A DNA stretch of 64,000 bases from Amycolatopsis sp. DSM 110486 (GTDB lineage: Bacteria; Actinomycetota; Actinomycetes; Mycobacteriales; Pseudonocardiaceae), in NCBI RefSeq assembly GCF_019468465.1, contig NZ_CP080519.1, positions 8,053,001 through 8,117,000 of the forward strand, read 5' to 3'. The first letter of the stretch is position 1; the number at the start of each line of letters is the position of its first letter. Positions 43,391-52,552 of the stretch are shown here, piece by piece. Both the position numbers and the translations under genes were made by a program. Under the pieces are notes generated by a model. It worked only from the letters and a program-made list of their open reading frames with translations. It did no database searches and was not told where the DNA came from.

Positions 43391-44797
43391 GTGGATTACG
43401 ACCTGGTCCTGCACGACGTGCAGTTGGTGAGTGCGCAGGGAGTGCGCCGGGCGACGGTGGCCGTCGCGGACGGAAAGGTGGCCGACGTCCTCGACGCGGG
43501 CACGCGGCCCTCCGCCGCCGAACACCTCGACGCCGGTGGGCTGCACCTGCTCCCCGGGCTCGTCGACACCCACGTGCACCTGCGCGCACCGGCTCGGCCC
43601 GACCGTGAGACCTTCCGCTCGGGAACCGCGGCCGCGGCGGCCGGGGGAGTCACCACGATCTGCGAGATGCCGACCTCGGAACCCCCGGTCAACTCGGGCC
43701 GGACACTCGCGGACCGAGCTGTGCGGCTGCAGCCCGACGCGTTGGTCGACTACGCCCTCTACGGCGGCGCGGCGTGGGAGAACCGCCACGAGATCGCCGC
43801 GATGGCCGAGGCCGGCGCGGTGGCGTTCAAAACCTGGCTGCACGCACCGGCGCTCGGCCGGGAGGCCGAGTTCACCGGACTGTCCTGCCCGGACACCGGG
43901 CGGCTCCACGAGGTGATGCGGGAGGTCGCGCGCACCGGGCTGGTGCACGCTCTGCACTGCGAACACGAACAGATCCTTGCTGTCGCAGGGGAAAATGCCC
44001 GGCACCAGCACGGCGTGCCCGGCGCCGTCCACGCGGCGGCTCGGCCGCAAGTCGCCGAAGACGCTTCCGTCGCGACCGTGCTGGCTCTCGCGGCAGCGAC
44101 CGGTGCCCGGGTGCAGCCGGTGCACGTGTCCAGCGCCGAATCGGTCGTGCTCGCCGCCGAAGCACGGGCCCGTGGCGTTCAGGTCACCGTGGAGACTTGT
44201 CCGCACTACCTGCAGCTGGACGAGAAAACCCTGTTCGAGTTCGGATCCTGGGCCAAGTGCAACCCCCCGCTGCGCAGCGCCGCGACCGTCGAACGGCTCT
44301 GGGCCGAGGTGAGGGCCGGCCGGGTCGACGTGATCGGCACCGACCACTGCCCGTATCGGCCCGAGGAGATCGCGGCCGGCGAGCAGGACATCTTCGTGTC
44401 ACCGCCCGGGCTGCCCGGTCTGGAAACCATGCTGCCGATCCTGCTCACCGCCGTGCACGACGGCCGCCTCACCCTGCCCGACGTTGTGCGGCTGACGTCG
44501 GCCCGCGCGGCCGAGATCTTCGACCTCCCGGCGAAGGGCCGGATCGCACCGGGAGCGGACGCGGACCTGGTGCTCGTCGACACCTGCCGGCAGTGGACCT
44601 TCCGCCCGGAGGGGTTCTCCAAGGCCGCCGCCAACGCCACGTTCCTCGAAGGAGCCCGGTTCACCGGAGGTGTGGTGACCACCTTCTCGCGCGGGCACCG
44701 GGTGTTCGACGGTGGCCACATCGTCGGCGAACCGGGGCACGGCCGCTTCGTACGGCCCGACCGGGCCCGGGTGGCCGGTCGTCGCACCACGACCTGA
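43391..44797 (+). CDS. Cyclic amidohydrolase, dihydroorotase/allantoinase/hydantoinase family
   Basis: The GTG at 43391 follows GAGGAG by four bases, giving 468 residues. All ligands of the binuclear metal site are present: GLVDTHVHLR (HxH), the carbamylated Lys in VAFKTWLHA, His in LHCEHE, His in PVHVSSAES, and Asp in GTDHCPYRP. The allantoinase-like VETCPHYLQL also occurs. It opens a cyclic amide or ureide ring. It is not in a pyrimidine-synthesis context, and its importer neighbours argue for catabolism. The exact ring is unknown. Confidence 0.9.
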   Translation: MDYDLVLHDVQLVSAQGVRRATVAVADGKVADVLDAGTRPSAAEHLDAGGLHLLPGLVDTHVHLRAPARPDRETFRSGTAAAAAGGVTTICEMPTSEPPVNSGRTLADRAVRLQPDALVDYALYGGAAWENRHEIAAMAEAGAVAFKTWLHAPALGREAEFTGLSCPDTGRLHEVMREVARTGLVHALHCEHEQILAVAGENARHQHGVPGAVHAAARPQVAEDASVATVLALAAATGARVQPVHVSSAESVVLAAEARARGVQVTVETCPHYLQLDEKTLFEFGSWAKCNPPLRSAATVERLWAEVRAGRVDVIGTDHCPYRPEEIAAGEQDIFVSPPGLPGLETMLPILLTAVHDGRLTLPDVVRLTSARAAEIFDLPAKGRIAPGADADLVLVDTCRQWTFRPEGFSKAAANATFLEGARFTGGVVTTFSRGHRVFDGGHIVGEPGHGRFVRPDRARVAGRRTTT

Positions 44798-44863
44798 CGC
44801 CTGCCACCGGGACGTCGCCGGGGGATCGAGGGTGATTCGGTGCTCCGGCTGGCCGGGATGGAT

Positions 44864-44905
44864 GGCGGTTCTGGCCCGAGTGGGGGAGCTCCGGCCAGAA
44901 CCGCC
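44864..44905. terminator. Hairpin between convergent amidohydrolase and Opp operons
   Basis: Arms GGCGGTTCTGGCC (44864-44876) and GGCCAGAACCGCC (44893-44905), perfect over 13 bases, with a 16-base loop. It marks the junction of two head-to-head modules. Confidence 0.8.
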
Positions 44906-44924
44906 GGCTTGGTGGACGCGAGTC

Positions 44925-46940
44925 CTATTCGGACTTGATCCGCCGCAGCAGGTCTTGCGGGGCGATGTGGCAGCGGTAGGTGTTGCCCTTCCCAGTGTCC
45001 TGCCACGGTGGTTCCTGCGTGCGGCAGATCTCGCCCAGCTGACGCGGGCAGCGCGTGTGGAAGCGGCATCCGCTGGGCGGGGCCGACGCGCTGGGGTAGG
45101 TGCCGTCGAGGCGGATCCGTTCGCGCGTCTGCCCGGGGTCGAGGTCGGGTGCGGCCGACAGCAGTGCCTCGGTGTAGGGGTGGTGCGGTGGCTGGAAAAC
45201 GGCGTCGGCCGTGCCGATCTCGACCAGCTGCCCGAGGTAGAGGACGCCGATCCGGTCGGCGAGGTAGCGCACCACGGACATGTCGTGCGAGATGAACAGG
45301 TACGCGACGTCCTTGGCCACCTGCAGTTCGACGAGCAGGTTGAGGATCGCCGCCTGCACCGAGACGTCGAGGGCGGAGACGGGTTCGTCGCACAGCACCA
45401 GGGACGGCTCTCCGGCGAAGGCCCGGGCGATCGCCACGCGCTGCTTGAGGCCACCGGACAACGCGCGCGGGCGGACGTCGAGGTGCCGCGGCTCGAGGCG
45501 GACCGCGGACGTCAGCTCCTCGACCCGGTCTTCGCGGGCCTGCCCGCGCAAGCGGCCGTTGAGGAGGGTGACCGCGCGGCTGATGATGCGGCGCACGGGA
45601 TGGCGCGGGTTGAGCGCGTTGTCCGGGTTCTGGAACACCATCTGGATCTTCCGGCGCAATGTCCGCTCTTCGCGGCCCGGCCGCTTCGTGAGCGTGACGT
45701 CTTCGAAACGCAGCGCGCCCTCCGACGGCCGGGTCATGCCGGCGATGCACTTGGCGATGGTGGTCTTGCCGCTGCCGGATTCACCGACCAGGCCGAACAC
45801 CTCGCCGCGGTGCAGTTCGAACGACACGTCGGACACCGCGGTGAACTCTCGGCCGCCGGTCCGGTACCGCTTGGTCAGGTTGCGGACCTCCAGCAGGACT
45901 TCGGTCTCTCGTGCACAATCCTGGAACCGCTCGACCGCGCGATCCTGCGCCACTTCGTCGTGGTGGAAGCAGCTCACGGCGTGCTCGCTGCCGACGGTCT
46001 CCACCGGAGGCGTTTCGGTGTGGCAGCGCTCGGTGGCGAGCTCGCACCTCGCGGCGTACGGACAGCCGCTCAACGCAGTGCCCGGTGCGGGCAGGGAACC
46101 GGGGATGGTGGCGAGCATGCCGGCCGTTTTGGTGACGCCGTGGCGAGGCACAGAACGCAGCAAGTCGCGCGTGTACGGGTGCTGCGGCGCGGCGAACAGT
46201 TCCGCGGCCGGTGCTTCCTCGACCAGCCGTCCGGCGTAGAGCACGCCGACGCGATCGCAGATCTGCGCGACGATGCCGAGGTTGTGGCTGATGAACAGCA
46301 CGGCGGTGTGGAACTCCTCGCGCAGCTGCCGGATCAGCTCCAGCACCTCGGCCTCCACGGTGGCGTCGAGCCCGGTCGTGGGCTCGTCCAGCACCAGCAG
46401 GTCGGGGTTGCCCGACAGCGCCATCGCGATCATCACGCGCTGCTGTTGCCCGCCTGAGAGCTCGTGGGGGTAGCGGGCGGCGACGGCTTCCGGGTCGGGG
46501 ATCCGTACCTTCGCGAGCATCTCCAGCGCCTTGCGCTTGCACTCCGAGCCGGACAGTCCACTGTGTACCCGGATGCCCTCGGCGACCTGGGCGCCGACAC
46601 GCATCGACGGGTTCAGCGACGCGCCGGGGTTCTGGTACACCATCGCGATCCGGCCACCGCGCCACTGGCGCAGCGCCGTCTTGCCCGCTCCCAGCACGTC
46701 TTCGCCGGAGAAGCTGATGCCACTGCCGTCGCCGACCGTCGCGTTGTCCGGCAGGTAGCGCATGATCGACATCGCGACCGTGGTCTTTCCGCAGCCGGAC
46801 TCGCCGACGAGGCCGTACGCTTCGCCGGGGCGGATCGTGAACGAAACGTCCCGCACCACCGGCGATTCCTGTGTGCCCCGGCGGTAGCTGATGTCCAGGT
46901 TGCGCACGGCCAGCGTCGGCTGTTCCAGTGTGGTGGTCAT
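44925..46940 (-). CDS. Opp/Dpp-type ABC importer ATPase, DppD-DppF fusion
   Basis: The 671 residues hold two full ATPase domains. The first has GESGCGKTT, signature LSGGQQQR and LLVLDEPTTGLD, then a Cys-rich Opp tail (GCPYAARCELATERC), the site of an Fe-S cluster in some Opp ATPases. The second has GESGSGKTT, signature LSGGLKQR and LVLCDEPVSALD, then GCRFHTRCPRQLGEIC. Fused D/F subunits are common in actinobacteria. The substrates are peptides or other bulky N-containing compounds, together with the two permeases upstream and the divergent binding protein. Confidence 0.93.
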   Translation of the reverse strand: MTTTLEQPTLAVRNLDISYRRGTQESPVVRDVSFTIRPGEAYGLVGESGCGKTTVAMSIMRYLPDNATVGDGSGISFSGEDVLGAGKTALRQWRGGRIAMVYQNPGASLNPSMRVGAQVAEGIRVHSGLSGSECKRKALEMLAKVRIPDPEAVAARYPHELSGGQQQRVMIAMALSGNPDLLVLDEPTTGLDATVEAEVLELIRQLREEFHTAVLFISHNLGIVAQICDRVGVLYAGRLVEEAPAAELFAAPQHPYTRDLLRSVPRHGVTKTAGMLATIPGSLPAPGTALSGCPYAARCELATERCHTETPPVETVGSEHAVSCFHHDEVAQDRAVERFQDCARETEVLLEVRNLTKRYRTGGREFTAVSDVSFELHRGEVFGLVGESGSGKTTIAKCIAGMTRPSEGALRFEDVTLTKRPGREERTLRRKIQMVFQNPDNALNPRHPVRRIISRAVTLLNGRLRGQAREDRVEELTSAVRLEPRHLDVRPRALSGGLKQRVAIARAFAGEPSLVLCDEPVSALDVSVQAAILNLLVELQVAKDVAYLFISHDMSVVRYLADRIGVLYLGQLVEIGTADAVFQPPHHPYTEALLSAAPDLDPGQTRERIRLDGTYPSASAPPSGCRFHTRCPRQLGEICRTQEPPWQDTGKGNTYRCHIAPQDLLRRIKSE

Positions 46941-46961
46941 TTCGGTGCCTTCCGGGGGTGA

Positions 46962-47858
46962 TCAGGCGTCCAGCACGCGCTGGAGGCCGTCGGCGACGAG
47001 GTTGACGGCGACGACCAGCGTCGCGAGCGCCAGCGCGGGGAAGAGGACGATCCATGGCGCGACCTGCAGGTAGACCTGGCCCAGCGAGATCGTCAGGCCC
47101 CAGTCGGGCGAAGGCTGCTGGATGCCGAGCGTGAGGAAGGACAGCGTCGCCGAGGTGAAGATGGCGTAGCCGAGCCGCACGGTGCCCTCGACGATGATCG
47201 GCCCGGTGACGTTCGGCAGGATCTCGGTGAACATGATCTTCGGGCCCGACGCACCAGCGAGCTTGGCTGCCGCGACGTATTCGAGTTCCCTCTGGGTGAG
47301 CACCGCGGCGCGAACCGTTCGGGCGACGCCGGGGACGAACGTGACCGCGATCAGGAGGATCACCGGCAGCTCACCGGAGCCCAGCACCGTCAGCACCAGA
47401 ACGGCGATGATGACCAGCGGGAACGCCAGCACGGCATCGACGATCCGCATCGTGACGTCGTCGAGCACTCCGCGGTAGTACCCGGTGAACAGTCCGACCA
47501 CGGCACCGCCGACGAGGCCGAGCGCGGTGGCCGCCGGGGCGACGGTGAGCACGGGCGAGGCGCCGGCCAGCAGCCGCGAGAACACGTCGCGGCCGAGGTT
47601 GTCGGTCCCGAACAGGTGCGAGCCCGACGGGCCTTTCAGCGTGTCGGGGAAAATCTGCTGCGGGTCATGCGGCACGAAGGCGTGCCAGAAGATGGCGTCG
47701 ACGACCCAGAACAGCAGGATCACCGCGCCGATCAGGAAGGTGGGGGACCGCAGCAGTCCGCGGGCGACCTCGCTGCGGCGCGCTTTCGCGGCGGCGGACG
47801 CACCACCGGGCGCGGCGCCGCCGATCGCTTGCGTGGGTATCGTCTCCGTCGACGTCAT
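46962..47858 (-). CDS. DppC-type ABC importer permease
   Basis: The product has 298 residues. A cytosolic Ala/Gly-rich N-terminus is followed by a first membrane segment (FLIGAVILLFWVVDAIFW), the OppC-type outer loop HLFGTDNLGRDVFSRLLAGA and a BPD_transp_1 domain with the EAA loop (YVAAAKLAGASGPKIMFTEI). It lies 21 bases before the ATPase start and 28 bases after the DppB stop. Confidence 0.92.
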   Translation of the reverse strand: MTSTETIPTQAIGGAAPGGASAAAKARRSEVARGLLRSPTFLIGAVILLFWVVDAIFWHAFVPHDPQQIFPDTLKGPSGSHLFGTDNLGRDVFSRLLAGASPVLTVAPAATALGLVGGAVVGLFTGYYRGVLDDVTMRIVDAVLAFPLVIIAVLVLTVLGSGELPVILLIAVTFVPGVARTVRAAVLTQRELEYVAAAKLAGASGPKIMFTEILPNVTGPIIVEGTVRLGYAIFTSATLSFLTLGIQQPSPDWGLTISLGQVYLQVAPWIVLFPALALATLVVAVNLVADGLQRVLDA

Positions 47859-47886
47859 GGGGAGTTCTCCTTCGCGTCCGGCCGGA

Positions 47887-48834
47887 TCAGGCCGCAGCCA
47901 GGCGGATGCGGGGGTTGAGCACGCCGTAGAGCAGGTCGGCGCACAGGTTCGCCAGGGTGTAGATCACGGCGATCACGAGCACGGCCGCCTCGAGCACCGG
48001 CAGGTCGTGGCCCGTGGCCGAGGTGTAGATGAGCTGGCCGATGCCGGGGTAGTTGAAGAGCTTCTCCACGACGACGAGGCCGCCGACGGCGTAACCGACC
48101 TGCGCGCTCACCACGGTGATCGCGGGCAGTAGTGAGTTGCGCAGTACGTGTTTGCCGATGACGCGGCCGGGTTTCAGTCCTTTCAGGACGGCCGTGCGCA
48201 CGTAGGCGGATTCGAGCACGTCGACCGTGCCCGCGCGCGCCATGCGCGAGATGTAGCCGAAGAGGACGAACATCAGGGGGATCGCCGGCAGCATGAACTG
48301 CCGGAACACGTCCACGACATTGGGCAGTGGCACCGAGGACGAGACCGGGAACCACTTGAGCGACACCCCGAACACGACCAGCAGCACGGTGCCGGCGACG
48401 AACTCCGGAAGGGCGATCAGCGACAGCCCGGTCACCGAGATCGCGCGGTCGGCGAACCGGTCGCGCCGCAGGGCCGCGATCACACCGAACCCGAGCGAGA
48501 TCGGCACCGCGATGACGAGTGCGAACCCGCCGAGCATCAGCGAGTCGCCGAGGTGCCCGAGCACGAGACCGGTGACGGGTTCCTGCAGGAGATAGGACTT
48601 GCCCCAGTCTCCGTGGAGGAACCCCCACATGTAGTCGAAGTAGCGCACGGGCAGCGGCCGGTCGAGCCCGAGCGAGTGGTTGAGTTGCGCGACCTGGTCG
48701 CTGGTTGCGTACGGCCCGAGGATCGTGCGTCCCACATCGCCGGGGAGTACCTGCGAGACGGCGAACACGATGATCGACACGAGCAGGAGCGTCAGCACGC
48801 TCAGCCCGAGCCGTTTGGTGATGAATCCGATCAT
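47887..48834 (-). CDS. DppB-type ABC importer permease
   Basis: The product has 315 residues starting MIGFITKRLGLSVLTLLLVS, typical of OppB/DppB. The loop LGLDRPLPVRYFDYMWGFLH and WGKSYLLQEPV follow, then the EAA motif (YVRTAVLKGLKPGRVIGKHV, LRNSLLPAIT) and the end GVLNPRIRL. It is the first gene of the minus-strand Opp operon, divergent from the binding-protein gene. Confidence 0.92.
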   Translation of the reverse strand: MIGFITKRLGLSVLTLLLVSIIVFAVSQVLPGDVGRTILGPYATSDQVAQLNHSLGLDRPLPVRYFDYMWGFLHGDWGKSYLLQEPVTGLVLGHLGDSLMLGGFALVIAVPISLGFGVIAALRRDRFADRAISVTGLSLIALPEFVAGTVLLVVFGVSLKWFPVSSSVPLPNVVDVFRQFMLPAIPLMFVLFGYISRMARAGTVDVLESAYVRTAVLKGLKPGRVIGKHVLRNSLLPAITVVSAQVGYAVGGLVVVEKLFNYPGIGQLIYTSATGHDLPVLEAAVLVIAVIYTLANLCADLLYGVLNPRIRLAAA

Positions 48835-49183
48835 GTCTGAGCCCAGCCCTGTCGTCTGGTGGGGCGCATCCGGGAGAACGCCGGGGAGATGGTCTGCGGG
48901 CCGCTCATGCCGACGCCCGTAGATATTCGGTATAGCGTATCTGTCGCGCGAAGGGAAGTTACGTCCTCGCTTGATGTCGTCGTGTTACCGACCTGTCGCT
49001 GAGCGTGGAGATTGATGCTGATCAGCGCGTCTGGCAGGGACGAGGGCGATCCGAGGGCGAACGGGGATTGTGCTCGGCCCGTGAGGCGGGTTAGCGTATT
49101 TGGAATATCAAATCTCGGCCCAGCGTCTGAGGGTCGGAACCCGGCGGCACCCGTTCGGCGTGTCCCGTGTGGAGGAACTGCCG
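48835..49183. promoter_or_regulatory. Divergent regulatory region of the Opp importer
   Basis: The 349 bases between dppB and the binding-protein gene hold two AT-rich inverted repeats: AGATA-N12-TATCT (48921-48942) and ATTTG-N6-CAAAT (49098-49113). They lie at distances that suit control of each direction. They share ATATTCG- or GAATATC-like text with the site at 57213, so the nearby FCD-GntR protein may bind all three. Firm -35/-10 hexamers are not evident. Confidence 0.45.
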
Positions 49184-50821
49184 ATGGACGACTACGAATA
49201 CCACTTGTTCGAAGAGGTGCGAGCCCGGCGCCTGAGCAGGCGCGGGTTCCTGCGCCGGGCCAGTGTGCTCGGGCTCGGTCTGCCCGCCGCCTCGGTCATC
49301 CTCGCGGCCTGCGGACAGGGCGGTGGCATCAACTCCGTGCCGGCCTCGGGCCCGCCGCGGCGTGGTGGCACGGCGAACGTCGCGATCACCCGGCCGGCCT
49401 CGCTGGTGGACCCGGTGACCCTCTACAACCAGGGCGGTCAGACGACGGCGCAGATCGCCGGTGAGTACCTGTGTTTCCCGCGGGCGGACTACACACTCGA
49501 CCCGCGGCTCGCGGTGTCCTGGTCGGCGGCCAAGCCGGACACCTGGACCTTCGTGCTGCGCCAAGGCGTGAAGTGGCACGACGGCAAGCCGTTCACCGCT
49601 GACGACGTCGTCTACACGATGAACCTGCTGACGGATCCGAAGGTGAACTCCTCGGCGCTGTCGGCGTTCAAGGGGATCTTCTCGCACGGCAACATCGAGA
49701 AGGTCGACGACCACACGGTCACGTTCCACCTCGACCAGCCGTTCGTGGACTTCCCGTACCTCGTGTCCGCCTTCAACTTCAACGCGATCATCCTGCCGGA
49801 CAAGTACCAGATCGGCGATTTCGCGAAGGGCCGCGTCGGGACCGGTGCGTTCATCATGACCGGCTACCAGCCCGAGACCGGCGCCACCTTCGCCCGCAAC
49901 CCGGATTACTGGGACAAGCGGTATCCGTACCTGGACAGCCTGCGGCTGACCTACTACGCCGACGACAGCACGATCGCGCTCAACATGCAGGGCGGGCGGG
50001 AGAACGTGTGGCCGATCGCGCCGCACCAGAGCGCGCAAGCCCTCCAGGAAACCCCGAACCTGAAGATCATCAAGAGCCCGTCCAGCGAGTACCGCGGGTT
50101 CCACATGCGAACCGACCAGGCGCCGTTCGACAGCCCGCTGGTCCGGCAGGCGGTCGCCGCCTGTTTCGACCGGCCGGCGTTGATGCAGGCATTGCTCGGG
50201 GGTGACGGCGAGATCGGCAACGACCACTCGTTCGCGCCGGTGTTCCCGGTGTCGAAGCAGGCGATCGCCCAAGTCCCGCAACGCAAGCAGGACTACGCGC
50301 TGGCCAAGTCGCTGCTCGCCCGCGCCGGGCACGCGGGCGGCTTTTCGGTCACGTTGACCACTGAGCAGTACCTGGAGATCCCGCAGTACGCGGTTCTCGC
50401 GCAGCAGGCACTGAAGCCGGCGGGAATCACCCTGCAGCTCAACGTGCAGCAGCAGAGCGCTTACTACGGCACGGGCAACAGCCAGCCGTGGCTCGAAGTG
50501 CCGATGGGCATCGTCGACTGGGGTGCTCGCGGGGTGCCGAGCCAGGCGATCCTGCCGGCCTACACCTCCGGCGGCATCTGGAACTCGGCCCACTGGAAGA
50601 ACCCCGATTTCGACCACGCCTTCGCGGACCTCAACGGCTCGCTCGACGAGCAGACCCGGCTCAAGGCCGCTGCGAAGATGGCCGCCATCCAGCACGATCA
50701 GGTGCCCGGGATCATCAGCTACTGGATCAAGAACCTGCGTGTCACCGGCGTGTCCATCGGCGGGCTGGCCGAAGGCCCCGCCAACCACTTCGACCCTCGA
50801 ACCCTGTGGAGCGCGGTATGA
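49184..50821 (+). CDS. Opp/Dpp-type substrate-binding lipoprotein, Tat-type signal
   Basis: The start is the ATG at 49184 with GGAGG eight bases upstream, giving 545 residues. The leader has a twin-arginine motif (SRRGFLRRA), a hydrophobic core and a lipobox ILAAC, so it is probably exported folded by Tat and lipidated. The mature protein is SBP_bac_5: PDTWTFVLRQGVKWHDGKPF with TADDVVYTMN, VGTGAFIM, and ATFARNPDYWD. It is divergent from its permease/ATPase operon and starts the catabolic operon that runs to 55.0 kb. Such separation couples receptor and enzymes. Confidence 0.92.
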   Translation: MDDYEYHLFEEVRARRLSRRGFLRRASVLGLGLPAASVILAACGQGGGINSVPASGPPRRGGTANVAITRPASLVDPVTLYNQGGQTTAQIAGEYLCFPRADYTLDPRLAVSWSAAKPDTWTFVLRQGVKWHDGKPFTADDVVYTMNLLTDPKVNSSALSAFKGIFSHGNIEKVDDHTVTFHLDQPFVDFPYLVSAFNFNAIILPDKYQIGDFAKGRVGTGAFIMTGYQPETGATFARNPDYWDKRYPYLDSLRLTYYADDSTIALNMQGGRENVWPIAPHQSAQALQETPNLKIIKSPSSEYRGFHMRTDQAPFDSPLVRQAVAACFDRPALMQALLGGDGEIGNDHSFAPVFPVSKQAIAQVPQRKQDYALAKSLLARAGHAGGFSVTLTTEQYLEIPQYAVLAQQALKPAGITLQLNVQQQSAYYGTGNSQPWLEVPMGIVDWGARGVPSQAILPAYTSGGIWNSAHWKNPDFDHAFADLNGSLDEQTRLKAAAKMAAIQHDQVPGIISYWIKNLRVTGVSIGGLAEGPANHFDPRTLWSAV

Positions 50822-51798
50822 GCACGGCCGTCGGACTCATCGGCCTCGGCTGGATCGGCGAGAGCCACCTCACGGACCTCGCGGCCCGCCCCGACGTCGA
50901 GATCAGGGCGGTGCACGACCTGGACACCGGGCGCACGGCCGACTTCGCCAAGCGGTTCGGCGCACGCGGGTGCGCGAACGTCGACGAGGTGCTGGACCAG
51001 GGCCTCGACGCCGTCTGGATCTGCACGCCGCCCCAGCACCACCTCGCGCCGGCCCGGCAGGCGTTCGCCCGGGGAATCCCCGTGTACCTCGAAAAACCGG
51101 TGGCCCGCGACTTGGCCGAGGCGACGGAGCTGACGCGGCTGGCCGGGGAATCCGGTGTGGTGTGCGCGGTCGGGTACCAGTGGCGCGCGCTCGGGCTTCT
51201 CGACCCGTTGCGTGCCGAGCTGGAGAGCGAGAACGTGGTGAGCCTGTCGGGTTACAGCGTCGGCCCGACCGCGGCCCGGCCGTGGTTCCTCGACCAGGCT
51301 CAAGGCGGGGGCAACCTGCTGGAACGGGGCAGCCACCAGATCGACCTGGTTCGCGCGGTGGCCGGCGAGGTCGAGTCGGTCCTGGCGGTCGGCAGCACGG
51401 TTCGCGTCGATCGGCCCGGCGTCGCCGCCCGGGACATCGACGACGCGCTCACCCTGGTGCTGCGCATGACCAGCGGCGCCGTCGCGACCATCGTGATCGC
51501 CTGGACCCCGGCGGATGTCCCCGGCCGCTACGGCCTCGACGTGGTGTCCGGCGCCGGAGTGCTGAGGATGGCCCTCGACCCCGACTTCCGGCTCACGGGT
51601 CACCACCGCGGGCAGGAAGTGTCCGCGTCGGTGACCGAAGAACCGTTCAGCGCTTCAAACTCCCGTTTCCTCGCGGCCGTGGGGGCCGGGGACCGGGGTT
51701 TGGTGGCGTGCACACCGGCCGACGCGCTCGCCACCTTGCGAGTCGCGCTCGCGGGTGAGGAAGCGCTCGCGACCGGAAGCGCGGTCGTGGTGTCGTGA
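50818..51798 (+). CDS. Gfo/Idh/MocA-family oxidoreductase
   Basis: The ATG at 50818 overlaps the binding-protein stop (ATGA), giving 326 residues. The Rossmann N-terminus is VGLIGLGWIGESHLTDLA, the family motif is YLEKPVARDLAEA (EKP kept), and the substrate domain has GGNLLERGSHQIDLVRAVAG with the catalytic His. Members oxidise inositols, sugars or other cyclic polyols with NAD(P). It is one of four NAD(P)-type enzymes in this operon and its neighbours. Confidence 0.9.
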   Translation: MSTAVGLIGLGWIGESHLTDLAARPDVEIRAVHDLDTGRTADFAKRFGARGCANVDEVLDQGLDAVWICTPPQHHLAPARQAFARGIPVYLEKPVARDLAEATELTRLAGESGVVCAVGYQWRALGLLDPLRAELESENVVSLSGYSVGPTAARPWFLDQAQGGGNLLERGSHQIDLVRAVAGEVESVLAVGSTVRVDRPGVAARDIDDALTLVLRMTSGAVATIVIAWTPADVPGRYGLDVVSGAGVLRMALDPDFRLTGHHRGQEVSASVTEEPFSASNSRFLAAVGAGDRGLVACTPADALATLRVALAGEEALATGSAVVVS

Positions 51799-52532
51799 TC
51801 GGACGGACGATCGTCGTGACCGGTGCCGGCTCGGGAATCGGGCAGGCGGTGACCGACCTGTGCCTCGCCACCGGTGCTCGCGTGGCCGGGATCGATCTCG
51901 ACGTCGAGGGCGTGCCCGCCCGGGACGCCGGGAACTTCATCGCGGTGGCGGCCGACGTGGCGGACGAGAACTCGGTGCGCGCGGCCGTCGCCGAGATCGT
52001 CGAGAACTTCGCTGACGTCGACGCGCTGGTGAACTGCGCCGGCATCGGCGGCTACACCGGAGACGTCACCGAGACGTCTCCCGAGTCGTGGCGCCGCGTG
52101 CTGGACGTGAACCTGACCGGCGCGTACCTGGTCTCCCGCGAAGTCCTGCCGGTGATGCGGCGCGGGTCGAGCGGAGCCGTCGTCCACGTGAGCTCGCAGT
52201 ACGGCATGGTCGGTGGCGCGGGATTTCCCGCGTACTGCGCGGCCAAGGCGGGCTTGATCGGCCTGACCCGGGCGATGGCGGTCGACCACGCACCGGACGG
52301 GATCCGGGTGAACTGCGTGTGCCCGGGACCGACGGACACGCCGATGCTCGCGCGCAGCGGCCGCGACGAGACCGGCGGCCGTGAGGCCGAGCGCGTGCGC
52401 GAACGAAACTTGTTCGGCACGCCGGCGCCGGCGCGGAAGGTGGCCGAGGTGATCGGTTTCCTGCTGGGCCCGGGTTCGGCTTCGATGACCGGGGCTGTCG
52501 TCCCCGTGGACGGCGGCTGGACCGCAGGGTGA
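51795..52532 (+). CDS. Short-chain dehydrogenase/reductase (SDR)
   Basis: The product has 245 residues from a GTG at 51795 overlapping the Gfo/Idh stop. Classical motifs are present: IVVTGAGSGIGQAVTDL, LVNCAGIGGYTG, Ser in VHVSSQYGMV, YCAAKAGLIG with Tyr and Lys, NCVCPGPTDTPML, and GAVVPVDGGW. The NCxCPGPTDTP text also occurs in the SDR of the 42.5 kb module, which suggests related substrates in the two modules. Confidence 0.9.
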   Translation: MIGRTIVVTGAGSGIGQAVTDLCLATGARVAGIDLDVEGVPARDAGNFIAVAADVADENSVRAAVAEIVENFADVDALVNCAGIGGYTGDVTETSPESWRRVLDVNLTGAYLVSREVLPVMRRGSSGAVVHVSSQYGMVGGAGFPAYCAAKAGLIGLTRAMAVDHAPDGIRVNCVCPGPTDTPMLARSGRDETGGREAERVRERNLFGTPAPARKVAEVIGFLLGPGSASMTGAVVPVDGGWTAG

Positions 52533-52552
52533 AACACGAGAGGGAGCGGAAA

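Noticed and set aside
43391..44797. True dihydroorotase of pyrimidine synthesis (pyrC)
   Set aside because: No pyrimidine genes are nearby, and the gene is in an importer/SDR operon under a GntR regulator; a catabolic amidohydrolase is more likely.
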